7,927 nucleotides of DNA, taken from positions 1-7,927 of the forward strand of contig JAFBAM010000043.1 in the NCBI GenBank assembly GCA_019247755.1, read 5' to 3'. Below the pieces are notes generated by a model. It was not told the DNA's origin and did no database searches. It saw nothing but the letters and a program-made list of their open reading frames with translations. The position numbers and the translations under genes were made by a program. The stretch comes from Sphingomonas sp. (GTDB taxonomy: Bacteria > Pseudomonadota > Alphaproteobacteria > Sphingomonadales > Sphingomonadaceae). Positions 1-5,925 of the stretch are shown here, piece after piece (the stretch's first letter is position 1; each line of letters begins with the position of its first letter).

Positions 1-24
1 TGCGATGCGCGTCAAAGCGCGGCA

Positions 25-516
25 ATGGACACGCCGCCGATCACGCTCGTCGTCGCCCGCGCACAAAACGGCGTAATCGGCCGCGACGGCAAACTGCCCT
101 GGCACCTCTCGGCCGACCTCAAGCGCTTCAAGACGCTGACGATGGACACGGTGATGCTGATGGGGCGCAAGACTTTCGAGAGCCTCCCGGGGCTCTTGCC
201 AGGACGCCGCCACGTGGTGTTGACCCGGAACTCCTATTGGCACGCCGAAGGCGCACACGTTGCGCACGATATCGAGGAAGCGCTGATCCTCGCCGATGGG
301 AAGCCGATCTCCGTGATCGGCGGCGCCGACATCTTCGCTTTGTTCCTGCCCCTGGCGAACCGAATCGAATTGACGGATGTGCTTGCAGATGTGCCCGGCG
401 ACACTTTGATCGATGATCCACGCGAGAGTGGCGATTGGCGCGTGACCTTTTCGGTGGAACATCCCGCCGCAGAGGGTCAGCCCGCGTTCCGTTTCGTTAC
501 GCTGCAGCGCCGCTAA
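25..516 (+). CDS. folA: Dihydrofolate reductase
   Basis: This enzyme reduces dihydrofolate to tetrahydrofolate with NADPH in the cytoplasm, feeding thymidylate, purine and formyl-Met synthesis. The 163 residues match the usual bacterial chromosomal length of about 160. Visible family marks are the N-terminal strand ITLVVA, the LPWHLSADLKRFK block at 24-36 with Trp26 and catalytic acid Asp31 (equivalent to E. coli Asp27), MGRKTFESLP at 46-55 for cofactor binding, LPGRRHVVLTR at 58-68, and VIGGADIF at 97-104. The ATG at 25 places ITLVVA five residues in, much as in other DhfR proteins. The frame stays open to the window edge, so a slightly earlier start cannot be excluded, and no clear Shine-Dalgarno sequence is seen in the 24 bases available. 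It is the only plus-strand gene and converges on the operon. Identification is secure; the start is less so. Confidence 0.96.
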   Translation: MDTPPITLVVARAQNGVIGRDGKLPWHLSADLKRFKTLTMDTVMLMGRKTFESLPGLLPGRRHVVLTRNSYWHAEGAHVAHDIEEALILADGKPISVIGGADIFALFLPLANRIELTDVLADVPGDTLIDDPRESGDWRVTFSVEHPAAEGQPAFRFVTLQRR

Positions 517-1037
517 CGCCGCCCGGCCACTCCGTTCGCATAGACCCGGTAATGGTCGATCGTGTCGGCGAACATCTTGTCCGCCATCGCCGCGAACTTG
601 TCGCCACTGCCATTGGAAAAGCCCGAGGTCCGATAATCCATCGTCAGCCTGCTGCCCTCACCTTCTCCCTTGACGCTGACGATCAGGACGCCGTTCACCG
701 CCTCATGCAGCAGCGGGCCCATTGCGCCAGTTAAAATGAGATATTTGCCTGGCTCAAAATAGGTGACGTGTAGGTGCTCGATTCCGCCGCCGCCGGGGAA
801 GCGCTCGCACAGGCATCCATTGGGCTTGGGCTCAAGCGTCAGGTTCGCCGGATTGCCGGAATAGGTATGGTCGGCGATCCACCAGTCCGAGACCCGCGTG
901 AACGCCATCAGCGCATCTGCGGCTGGCAGTTTCACCGCGACCGACTGACTCACCTCAAAGTCGTGAGCGTCCGCGTGGACTACTTCCGCGGCAACCGGTG
1001 ATCCAAGCGCCAGCGCGATAGCTGCTAGATATTTCAT
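513..1037 (-). CDS. Putative exported SRPBCC-fold (AHSA1/START-like) protein
   Basis: Function is unknown. The 174 residues begin with a short signal peptide: Lys2, a hydrophobic run LAAIALALG (4-12) and an Ala-rich site SPVAA (13-17) suited to signal peptidase I, so a periplasmic location is inferred. The mature part resembles small single-domain SRPBCC proteins: a strand and helix with 'LMAFTRVSDWWIADHTYSG' at 43-61, a Gly-rich turn and CLCERFPGGGG at 75-85, 'HLHVTYFEPGKYL' at 88-100, and a long C-terminal helix (147-168). Such folds bind hydrophobic ligands, but nothing here shows a substrate or catalytic residue. The ATG is preceded by GGAGG five bases away. It lies 32 bases after adk on the same strand and is probably cotranscribed. 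Its TAG stop overlaps the folA stop by four bases. The SRPBCC assignment rests on remembered family pattern. Confidence 0.8.
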   Translation of the reverse strand: MKYLAAIALALGSPVAAEVVHADAHDFEVSQSVAVKLPAADALMAFTRVSDWWIADHTYSGNPANLTLEPKPNGCLCERFPGGGGIEHLHVTYFEPGKYLILTGAMGPLLHEAVNGVLIVSVKGEGEGSRLTMDYRTSGFSNGSGDKFAAMADKMFADTIDHYRVYANGVAGRR

Positions 1038-1057
1038 CGCCCCCTCCGTCCGGGGCG
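1038..1057 (-). promoter_or_regulatory. Inverted repeat over the ribosome binding site of the SRPBCC gene
   Basis: In mRNA sense, CGCCCC (1057-1052) and GGGGCG (1043-1038) can form a perfect 6-bp GC stem with an 8-nt loop. The GGAGG Shine-Dalgarno (1047-1043) lies in the loop and the edge of the 3' arm, which directly abuts the ATG. There is no T-run after it, so it is not a typical terminator for adk. If it folds, it would lower initiation on the SRPBCC gene relative to adk. GC-rich DNA often produces such short repeats by chance. Confidence 0.35.
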
Positions 1058-1069
1058 AGAATGCCTGTT

Positions 1070-1723
1070 CTAGGCGACGCCGTCGAGTATCGCATCGATC
1101 TGCGCGCCGACCTCATCGACCGAAGCCATGCCGTCGACGCGGCGGACCAGCCCCTTTGCCTCGTAAAACGGGAGGATCGGCGCTGTCTTAGCGCGATATT
1201 CCTCCATGCGCGTGCGCACCGTTTGCTCATTGTCATCGGGACGGCGCTTGAACTCGGTCGATCCGCACACGTCGCAAACGCCAGGCACCTTCGTCGGGCG
1301 AAGGCTGTCGTGATAGCCGGTGCCGCACTTGGCGCAGGTGAAACGGCCGGTGATACGCTTGACCAACTCGTCTTCGTCGACGGCAAGCTCGATCACATGG
1401 TCGAGCTTCCTGCCTCGCTCCGCGAGCAGGATCTCTAGCGCCTCGGCTTGATGCTTCGTCCTGGGAAATCCGTCGAAGATCGCACCCTTGTCCGCCGACG
1501 CATCAAGGCGTTCGCCAATTAATGCGCTGACGATCGCGTCGCTCACCAGCTCGCCTCGCTCCATCACTGCCTTGGCCTTCAGGCCGACCGGCGTTCCCGC
1601 GGCGACCGCTTCACGCAGCATGTCCCCGGTGGACAGCTGGATCATGCCGCGCTCCGCCTGGAGCCGGGCTGCCTGCGTCCCCTTGCCCGCACCCGGCGGG
1701 CCCAACAGGATGATGTTCAGCAT
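1070..1723 (-). CDS. adk: Adenylate kinase, long form with four-Cys zinc LID
   Basis: Cytoplasmic nucleoside monophosphate kinase that catalyses ATP + AMP = 2 ADP. The 217 residues show the full long-type architecture: P-loop GPPGAGKGT at 8-16, AMP-binding segment LSTGDMLR at 30-37, DGFPRT at 84-89, and a LID region from about 124 to 160. The LID contains Cys130-x2-Cys133 and Cys150-x2-Cys153, a four-Cys zinc site found in many long-form kinases but absent from E. coli Adk. The C-terminal catalytic arginine region (RRPDDNEQTVRTRMEEY, 160-176) is intact. The ATG at 1723 has a GGGAGAG-like site upstream. It follows secY by 33 bases, the arrangement usual in alphaproteobacteria and also in Firmicutes. 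In alphaproteobacteria rpsM normally comes next, but here an SRPBCC gene does. Confidence 0.98.
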   Translation of the reverse strand: MLNIILLGPPGAGKGTQAARLQAERGMIQLSTGDMLREAVAAGTPVGLKAKAVMERGELVSDAIVSALIGERLDASADKGAIFDGFPRTKHQAEALEILLAERGRKLDHVIELAVDEDELVKRITGRFTCAKCGTGYHDSLRPTKVPGVCDVCGSTEFKRRPDDNEQTVRTRMEEYRAKTAPILPFYEAKGLVRRVDGMASVDEVGAQIDAILDGVA

Positions 1724-1756
1724 TTCGGCGCGCTCTCCCTGTTCGCCGATTTGAGG

Positions 1757-3124
1757 TTAGCGCCGCCGCGGCGTGGTCTTGAGCTTCGCCTTCTTGATGA
1801 GGTCACCATATTGGTGGGCGATCAAGTGGCTTTGAATCTGGCTGACGGTGTCCATCGTCACGTTGACGACGATCAGCAGGCTGGTGCCGCCAAGGCGGAA
1901 GTTCAGCCCCGCCTGCGCCGATAGCAGATCAGGAATGAGGCAGATCAGCACGAGATAAGCCGCGCCGATCACGGTGATGCGGTTCAGCAGATAATCGAAA
2001 TATTCCTCAGTCTGCTTGCCGGGGCGCTTGCCGGGGATGAACCCGCCATGGCGCTTCAGATTGTCAGCGGTTTCCTCGCTGTTGAACTGCACCGCCGTGT
2101 AGAAGAAGCAGAAAAAGGCGATGCCGAGGCCGTACAGCGTCTCATAGGCTGGCGTGCCGTGCTGCAGGTAGGTGCTGAGCGTGATCAGCCAGTCGCTGGC
2201 GCCGCCGCCCGCTTCCGCGCGGTTGCCGGCCCAGTTGAGCACCGTCAGCGGCATCAGCAGCAGCGATGAAGCGAAGATCGGCGGAATCACGCCCGCGGTG
2301 TTGAGCTTGATCGGCAGGTGCGAGCGCTCCTGCTGCATCCCGCGCACCGTTTGGCGCTTTGGATATTGGATCAGGACGCGCCGCTGGGCGCGCTCCATGA
2401 AGCAGATGAACAGCACGAGGACGACGGTCAGCGCCACGATCCCGAAGACCAGCACCGGGCTCATCGATCCCGTTCGTCCGCCTTCGAGCAATTGCGCGAC
2501 GGCCTGCGGCAGGCGCGCCACGATGCCGGCCATGATGATCAGCGAAACGCCGTTGCCGATGCCGCGGCTGGTGATCTGCTCGCCGATCCACATCAGGAAC
2601 AGGGTGCCGCCGACAAGGCTGACCGTGCCCGCCAGCTCGAACAGCATGCCCGGCTGAACCACGGCGGTGATGCCCTGCCGGACCGACTGCGATTCGAGGC
2701 CGCGAACCGCGAGATAGCCCTGCACCAGCGTGATCGCGACCGTCAGGTAGCGGGTGTACTGGTTCAGCTTCTTGCGCCCGGTCTCGCCCTCCTTCCGGAG
2801 TGCCTGCCACGGGCCGTAGAGCGTCGCGCCAAGCTGGATGACGATCGAAGCCGTGATGTAGGGCATGACGCCCAGGGCCACGATCGAGAAACGCGACAGC
2901 GCGCCGCCCGAGAAAGTGTTGAAGACGTCGAGGATGCCGCCGCTCTGCGTCTGATAAAGCGCGTTCATCGCGACCGGGTCGATGCCCGGCACGGGAACGA
3001 ACGACAGCAAGCGGAAAAGGATCAGCGCACCGACTGTGAACCACAGCCTCTTCTTAAGCTCGGTCGCCTTCTGGAAGTTGGCGAGCGTGATGCTGGAGGC
3101 GAGTTGTTCGGCTGCGGATGCCAT
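1757..3124 (-). CDS. secY: Protein translocase subunit SecY
   Basis: Channel-forming inner-membrane subunit of the SecYEG translocon, which passes unfolded proteins through or into the membrane. The 455 residues carry about ten hydrophobic segments, starting at roughly 27-46, with family signatures LGVMPYITASIVIQL (84-98), GEQITSRGIGNGVS (181-194), LPIKLNTAGVIPPIFAS (270-286) and the cytosolic loop GGFIPGKRPG (360-369) that contacts SecA and the ribosome. It ends in a basic tail (KKAKLKTTPRRR). The MASAAEQLA start is the form seen in alphaproteobacteria and supports the ATG at 3124. The Shine-Dalgarno is weak: GGGGA about 11 bases upstream. It is separated from rplO by 96 bases holding a terminator-like hairpin, the longest gap in the operon, which suggests its expression is set below that of the ribosomal proteins. 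Confidence 0.99.
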   Translation of the reverse strand: MASAAEQLASSITLANFQKATELKKRLWFTVGALILFRLLSFVPVPGIDPVAMNALYQTQSGGILDVFNTFSGGALSRFSIVALGVMPYITASIVIQLGATLYGPWQALRKEGETGRKKLNQYTRYLTVAITLVQGYLAVRGLESQSVRQGITAVVQPGMLFELAGTVSLVGGTLFLMWIGEQITSRGIGNGVSLIIMAGIVARLPQAVAQLLEGGRTGSMSPVLVFGIVALTVVLVLFICFMERAQRRVLIQYPKRQTVRGMQQERSHLPIKLNTAGVIPPIFASSLLLMPLTVLNWAGNRAEAGGGASDWLITLSTYLQHGTPAYETLYGLGIAFFCFFYTAVQFNSEETADNLKRHGGFIPGKRPGKQTEEYFDYLLNRITVIGAAYLVLICLIPDLLSAQAGLNFRLGGTSLLIVVNVTMDTVSQIQSHLIAHQYGDLIKKAKLKTTPRRR

Positions 3125-3142
3125 CGATTATAAAATCCCCGG

Positions 3143-3186
3143 AAAAACGAACGGCGGCGAATAGGCTGAAAAGCCTCCCCGCCGCC
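3143..3186 (-). terminator. Terminator-like stem-loop with T-tract in the rplO-secY gap (possible attenuator)
   Basis: Read in the operon's direction, GGCGGCG (3186-3180) pairs with CGCCGCC (3159-3153). After a three-base symmetric interior (GGG facing AUU, allowing two G-U pairs), AGGCT (3176-3172) pairs with AGCCT (3167-3163) around a TTTC loop. The stem is about 14 pairs and is followed directly by GTTCG and five T (3147-3143). This is the layout of a Rho-independent terminator. Because secY is essential and no convincing promoter lies beyond it, partial termination, RNA processing or mRNA stabilisation is more likely than a full stop. All of this is read from sequence, and no folding energy was computed. 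Confidence 0.6.
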
Positions 3187-3220
3187 GATATAGTGGCTCA
3201 ACGCCGCTTGTCTAAGACCC

Positions 3221-3742
3221 TCAGGCCTTGGCAGCGGCCTTGCGCGAACCCTTCTTCGCTGCGGCGAGCTCGGCGGGGTTCTTCCGCTCGATCAATTCGA
3301 TCGAACCACCCGCCTTCTCAACCGCCTCGCGCGCACCCTTGGACACGCCCGCGACCTTGACGTTGAGCTTGGCCTTGAGCTCGCCCTTGCCGAGCAGCCG
3401 GACGCCGTCCTTGCCGCCACGCGCCAGGCCGGCGGCCTTCAGCGCGTCATGGTCGAGCACGCCCTTGATATCGAGCTTGCCGGCATCGATCGCCTTCTGG
3501 ACCGCGCCGATGTTCACTTCGGCATAATCCTTGGCGAAGATGTTGTTGAAGCCGCGCTTCGGCATCCGCATGTGGAGCGGCATCTGGCCGCCCTCGAATC
3601 CGGCGATGCTGACGCCCGAGCGCGCCTTGGCGCCCTTCTGGCCGCGGCCCGCAGTCTTTCCGAGCCCCGACCCGATGCCGCGCCCGACGCGGACCCGCGA
3701 CTGACGCGCGCCCTTGTTATCCTTGATCTGATTGAGCTTCAT
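3221..3742 (-). CDS. rplO: Large subunit ribosomal protein L15 (uL15)
   Basis: Late-assembly protein of the 50S subunit that binds 23S rRNA. At 173 residues it is longer than E. coli L15 (144), chiefly through an Ala/Lys-rich C-terminal tail (from about 154), which is common in alphaproteobacterial L15. The N-terminal extended arm is Gly/Lys/Arg-rich, with GRGIGSGLGKTAGRGQKG at 20-37 and GFEGGQMPLHMRMPKRGF at 48-65, the strongly conserved L15 region. The C-terminal globular domain includes VKVAGVSKGAREAVEKAGG (128-146). The ATG at 3742 lies 29 bases beyond the stop of the 95-aa insert gene and has only a weak GAG ahead of it. In a standard spc operon L15 follows rpmD directly, so the insert has separated L15 from its usual coupling partner. 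Confidence 0.98.
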   Translation of the reverse strand: MKLNQIKDNKGARQSRVRVGRGIGSGLGKTAGRGQKGAKARSGVSIAGFEGGQMPLHMRMPKRGFNNIFAKDYAEVNIGAVQKAIDAGKLDIKGVLDHDALKAAGLARGGKDGVRLLGKGELKAKLNVKVAGVSKGAREAVEKAGGSIELIERKNPAELAAAKKGSRKAAAKA

Positions 3743-3771
3743 GTTGCACTCGCTTTCGCTTTTGTCGCGCT

Positions 3772-4059
3772 TCAGTTTTCTTCCATCGGGAACCAGCTGG
3801 CTCCCTTATTCGGGACTCTCGGAGTGTCGGGGCTAACCTCGACGATCTCCTCAAAGTACATCATGGCGTCGGGCGCCCGCCGCCTATCCTCATCACTGAA
3901 CTGGAACTCGTCTCGAACTGCTTCGAGCGCACCTTGTTCAGCAATTTCAGCTGTCTCGGCTTCAACCCAACGTGTGGCGTAGAAGCCCATCAACTGAAAC
4001 TTCCCTTCCAATGTCATCGGCAGGTTCTCTGCGCGAATTAGACATCGAAAGAGAGGCAA
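3772..4059 (-). CDS. Acidic 95-aa protein of unknown function inserted between rpmD and rplO
   Basis: This is not a ribosomal protein and I cannot name it. It is strongly acidic (about 19 Asp/Glu against 10 Lys/Arg). Visible segments are a start 'PLFRCLIRAENLP' (2-14), 'LEGKFQLMGFYATRWVEAE' (17-35), an acidic helix rich in Ala/Glu (34-51), 'APDAMMYFEEIVEV' (62-75) and a C-terminal 'GASWFPMEEN'. There is no signal peptide, membrane span or Cys pair. I vaguely recall small uncharacterised proteins with the GFY-x-x-R-x-VEA pattern in other proteobacteria. The start is TTG, placed immediately after the rpmD TAA, with AAGAGG eight bases upstream; an ATG at codon 15 (4017) is the alternative. Codon use differs from its neighbours: about 37 of 95 codons end in A or T, including CTA, CGA, AGG, AGA and GGA. 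This suggests horizontal acquisition or relaxed selection. That it is coding and cotranscribed seems likely. Confidence 0.75.
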   Translation of the reverse strand: MPLFRCLIRAENLPMTLEGKFQLMGFYATRWVEAETAEIAEQGALEAVRDEFQFSDEDRRRAPDAMMYFEEIVEVSPDTPRVPNKGASWFPMEEN

Positions 4060-4242
4060 TTAAGCAGCCTCTTCGACTTTCACCAGATGCTGCACCTTGC
4101 GGACCTGGCCGAGCACTTCGGCAGTGCCCTCCACTTCCACGGTGCGGTGCAGCTTGTTGAGTCCGAGGCCGACGAGCGTCGCCCGCTGCGTCTTGTCGCG
4201 GCGGATCGGCGATCCGGTCTGGGTGATCTTGATCTTCGCCAT
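4060..4242 (-). CDS. rpmD: Large subunit ribosomal protein L30 (uL30)
   Basis: Small 50S protein binding 23S rRNA. The 60 residues match the usual 58-61. The sequence follows the family order: strand AKIKITQTGSPI, then a basic helix region with the hallmark 'TLVGLGLNKLHRTVE', ending in a strand 'RKVQHLVKVEE' and a short Ala tail. Two starts are possible: GTG at 4245 or ATG at 4242. The ATG gives the canonical MAKIKI start and has GGAG eight bases upstream inside the end of rpsE, so it was chosen. The gene lies five bases after the rpsE stop, as in a coupled pair. Its TAA touches the TTG of the next, atypical gene rather than leading into rplO. Confidence 0.97.
   Translation of the reverse strand: MAKIKITQTGSPIRRDKTQRATLVGLGLNKLHRTVEVEGTAEVLGQVRKVQHLVKVEEAA
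4068..4073 (-). promoter_or_regulatory. Ribosome binding site supporting the TTG start of the insert gene
   Basis: AAGAGG in mRNA sense, lying in the last codons of rpmD, eight bases before the TTG at 4059-4057. The rpmD stop TAA directly abuts the TTG, which favours termination-reinitiation coupling. No comparable site precedes the internal ATG at codon 15, which is why the TTG was chosen. Confidence 0.55.
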
Positions 4243-4247
4243 CACTC

Positions 4248-5030
4248 TTACTCCGCGATCGCTTCGGCCTGGGCCTCGGCTTCGGCGACGCTGGCGCCAC
4301 CGCGGCCGAGCAGGTCGGCGACCTTCTTGCCGCGGCGCTGCGACACAGCGCGCGGGCTCGACTGATCCTTGAGCGCCTCAAAGGTCGCGCGGATCATGTT
4401 GTAGGGATTGGACGTGCCCACCGACTTCGTGACGACGTCTGCAACGCCAAGGCTCTCGAAGATCGCTCGCATCGGACCGCCGGCGATGATGCCCGTACCG
4501 GCCGGAGCCGTGCGGATCGTCACGCGGCCGGCGCCGAAATGACCGAGACCATCATGGTGCAGCGTACGTCCATCACGCAGCGGAACGCGGATCATCGCCT
4601 TTTTCGCTGCCGCAGTGGCCTTCGAAATCGCTTCCGGCACTTCGCGCGCCTTGCCGTGACCGAAGCCGGCGCGGCCCTTGCCGTCACCGACGACCACGAG
4701 CGCTGCGAAACCGAAGCGCTTGCCGCCCTTCACCGTCTTCGAGACGCGGTTGATGTGGACGAGCTTCTCGATCAGCTCCTCGCCACCGTCCTCGTCGTCA
4801 CGGCGCCCACGACGGTCGTCACGGCGCCCACGGCCACCGCCGCGATCGCCACCACCGCGGCCACGGCCGCCACGCGGTCCGCGCGGGCCACGGCCCTGCG
4901 GCTGATCCGTCTGGGGCTGGGGCTGCTCGGCCTGCTGCTCCTCGGCCTGAGCCGGGGTCGCTTCGGCAACCGCTGCCGCCTCGACCACGTCGGTGTTGGC
5001 TTCGTTGCTCTGCTGGTTCTCGTCTTGCAT
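4248..5030 (-). CDS. rpsE: Small subunit ribosomal protein S5 (uS5) with long N-terminal extension
   Basis: 30S protein at the mRNA entry channel that supports decoding accuracy and mRNA unwinding. At 260 residues it is nearly 100 longer than E. coli S5 (167). The core starts near residue 84 (ELIEKLVHINRVSKTVKGG) and contains the double-stranded-RNA-binding-like N domain (FGFAALVVVGDGKGRAGFGHGK, 106-127, preceded by the hairpin loop KGGKR) and the C domain (VTIRTAPAGTGIIAGGPMRAIFE, 170-192). Residues 1-46 are acidic and Gln/Ala-rich; 47-79 are Arg/Gly-rich with RGG and RRDD repeats; a short acidic Ala/Glu tail ends the protein. The ATG at 5030 is one base after the rplR stop with GGAG seven bases ahead, and no internal Met occurs before the core, so the extension is real. 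Similar extensions occur, as I recall, in sphingomonad S5. Confidence 0.97.
   Translation of the reverse strand: MQDENQQSNEANTDVVEAAAVAEATPAQAEEQQAEQPQPQTDQPQGRGPRGPRGGRGRGGGDRGGGRGRRDDRRGRRDDEDGGEELIEKLVHINRVSKTVKGGKRFGFAALVVVGDGKGRAGFGHGKAREVPEAISKATAAAKKAMIRVPLRDGRTLHHDGLGHFGAGRVTIRTAPAGTGIIAGGPMRAIFESLGVADVVTKSVGTSNPYNMIRATFEALKDQSSPRAVSQRRGKKVADLLGRGGASVAEAEAQAEAIAE
4794..4835 (-). repeat. Two-copy 21-bp tandem repeat within the RG-rich part of rpsE
   Basis: Two adjacent 21-bp units (4794-4814 and 4815-4835) share an identical first 18 bases, GTCGTCACGGCGCCCACG on the plus strand. They keep the reading frame and encode back-to-back heptads with GRRDD in each. Copy-number slippage would change S5 length by seven residues without a frameshift. 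Confidence 0.85.
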
Positions 5031-5031
5031 T

Positions 5032-5385
5032 CTAGAACTCCAGTCCGCCTTCGCGGGCAGCGTCGGCGAGGGCCTTTACCCGGCCATGGAACAGGAAGCC
5101 GCCACGGTCGAAGACGACCTTGGACACGCCTGCCTTCTTGGCGCGCTCGGCGAGGGCCTTGCCGACTGCGGCCGCGCTGTCGCGGGTCGCGCCGGTCTTG
5201 CCCTTGAGGTCCTTGTCCAGGCTCGAGGCCTGGGCGAGCGTCGCACCCGCAACGTCGTCAATGACTTGCGCATAAATGTGCCGCCCCGAACGATGGACCG
5301 AAAGCCGCGGCTTGCCGGACGCACGAGCGCGAAGCGACGTGCGGACGCGGCGGCGGCGGCGGTCGAAGAGAGAGAGTTTCGCCAT
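5032..5385 (-). CDS. rplR: Large subunit ribosomal protein L18 (uL18)
   Basis: 5S rRNA-binding protein of the central protuberance, working with L5 to dock 5S rRNA in the 50S subunit. The 117 residues equal the E. coli length. The flexible basic N-terminus (five Arg at 9-13, then RTSLRAR) contacts RNA. The conserved body follows: PRLSVHRSGRHIYAQVIDD (26-44), an Ala-rich helix around 70-85, VSKVVFDRGGFLFHGRVKALADAAREGGLEF from 87 to the end. The ATG at 5385 is three bases after the rplF stop, preceded only by purine-rich AAGAAG codons of rplF, so translation is probably coupled to rplF. rpsE begins one base after its stop. Confidence 0.98.
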   Translation of the reverse strand: MAKLSLFDRRRRRVRTSLRARASGKPRLSVHRSGRHIYAQVIDDVAGATLAQASSLDKDLKGKTGATRDSAAAVGKALAERAKKAGVSKVVFDRGGFLFHGRVKALADAAREGGLEF

Positions 5386-5388
5386 GGC

Positions 5389-5925
5389 TTACTTCTTCTT
5401 GCCTTCTTTGCGGAAGATGTACTCACCGCGGTACTTGATGCCCTTGCCCTTGTACGGCTCGGGCTTGCGCCAGCGGCGGATCTCCGCCGCGACCTGGCCA
5501 ACCTTCTGCTTGTCGATGCCCGTGATCTCGACCGTGTTCTGATCCGGAGTCTTCACCTCGACACCTTCGGGCAGCTTGTAGTTCACGTCGTGGCTGTAGC
5601 CGAGCTGCAGGCGCAGGTTCTTACCCTGGGCCTGGGCGCGGTACCCGACGCCCGTGATCTCTAACACTTTGGTGAAGCCCTCGGTCACGCCGGTGATGAG
5701 GTTCTGCACGTTGGTGCGGGTCATGCCCCACGCGGCGCGGTTGCGCTGCGCATTGACAAGCGGGGTCACGCGGATTTCGCCTTCGCCAACCTCATACTTC
5801 ACGAGGTCGTCGAGCAGCTGCATCGAAAGCGTACCTTTCGGGCCCTTGACGGTGAGGGTCTGGCCCTCGACCGAGGCCGTGACACCCGCGGGCATCGCGA
5901 CCGGCTTTTTACCGATGCGGGACAT
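5389..5925 (-). CDS. rplF: Large subunit ribosomal protein L6 (uL6)
   Basis: 50S protein near the GTPase-associated region that contacts the sarcin-ricin loop area. Its 178 residues match the family (about 177) and hold two repeated alpha/beta domains: N-terminal from MSRIGKKPVAMPAGV to about 80, and C-terminal with LEITGVGYRAQAQGKNLRLQLGYSH starting at 88. The L6 signature PEPYKGKGIKY sits at 155-165, and the Lys-rich end is RKEGKKK. Its ATG shares a base with the rpsH stop (TAATG), and GGAGGT in the last rpsH codons lies six bases upstream, a strong site favouring coupled translation. Confidence 0.98.
   Translation of the reverse strand: MSRIGKKPVAMPAGVTASVEGQTLTVKGPKGTLSMQLLDDLVKYEVGEGEIRVTPLVNAQRNRAAWGMTRTNVQNLITGVTEGFTKVLEITGVGYRAQAQGKNLRLQLGYSHDVNYKLPEGVEVKTPDQNTVEITGIDKQKVGQVAAEIRRWRKPEPYKGKGIKYRGEYIFRKEGKKK

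Noticed and set aside
3127..3132. A perfect TATAAT on the minus strand just before the secY start, suggestive of a -10 promoter element.
   Set aside because: No -35-like hexamer lies 16-18 bases upstream (GCCGTT/CCGTTC-type sequence there), and the transcript would begin inside secY after its start codon.
2318..3133. A 271-codon open frame on the plus strand.
   Set aside because: It is an antisense shadow of secY, rich in Arg/Asp/His with no recognisable domain; the opposite strand is unmistakably SecY. Long antisense frames are expected in GC-rich genes.
4243..4245. GTG just before the rpmD ATG as an alternative start.
   Set aside because: The ATG at 4242 gives the canonical MAKIKI terminus of L30 and a suitable Shine-Dalgarno spacing; the GTG would add only one residue.
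4780..4900. Repetitive GC-rich block considered as a possible CRISPR or intergenic repeat.
   Set aside because: The units are adjacent, keep the S5 reading frame, and encode an Arg/Gly-rich arm; there are no spacers.
4539..5207. A 222-codon plus-strand frame with Ala/Thr/Leu-rich, membrane-like stretches.
   Set aside because: It is the antisense of rpsE and rplR; the apparent hydrophobic repeats come from the complement of the RG-rich and Gln/Glu-rich codons.
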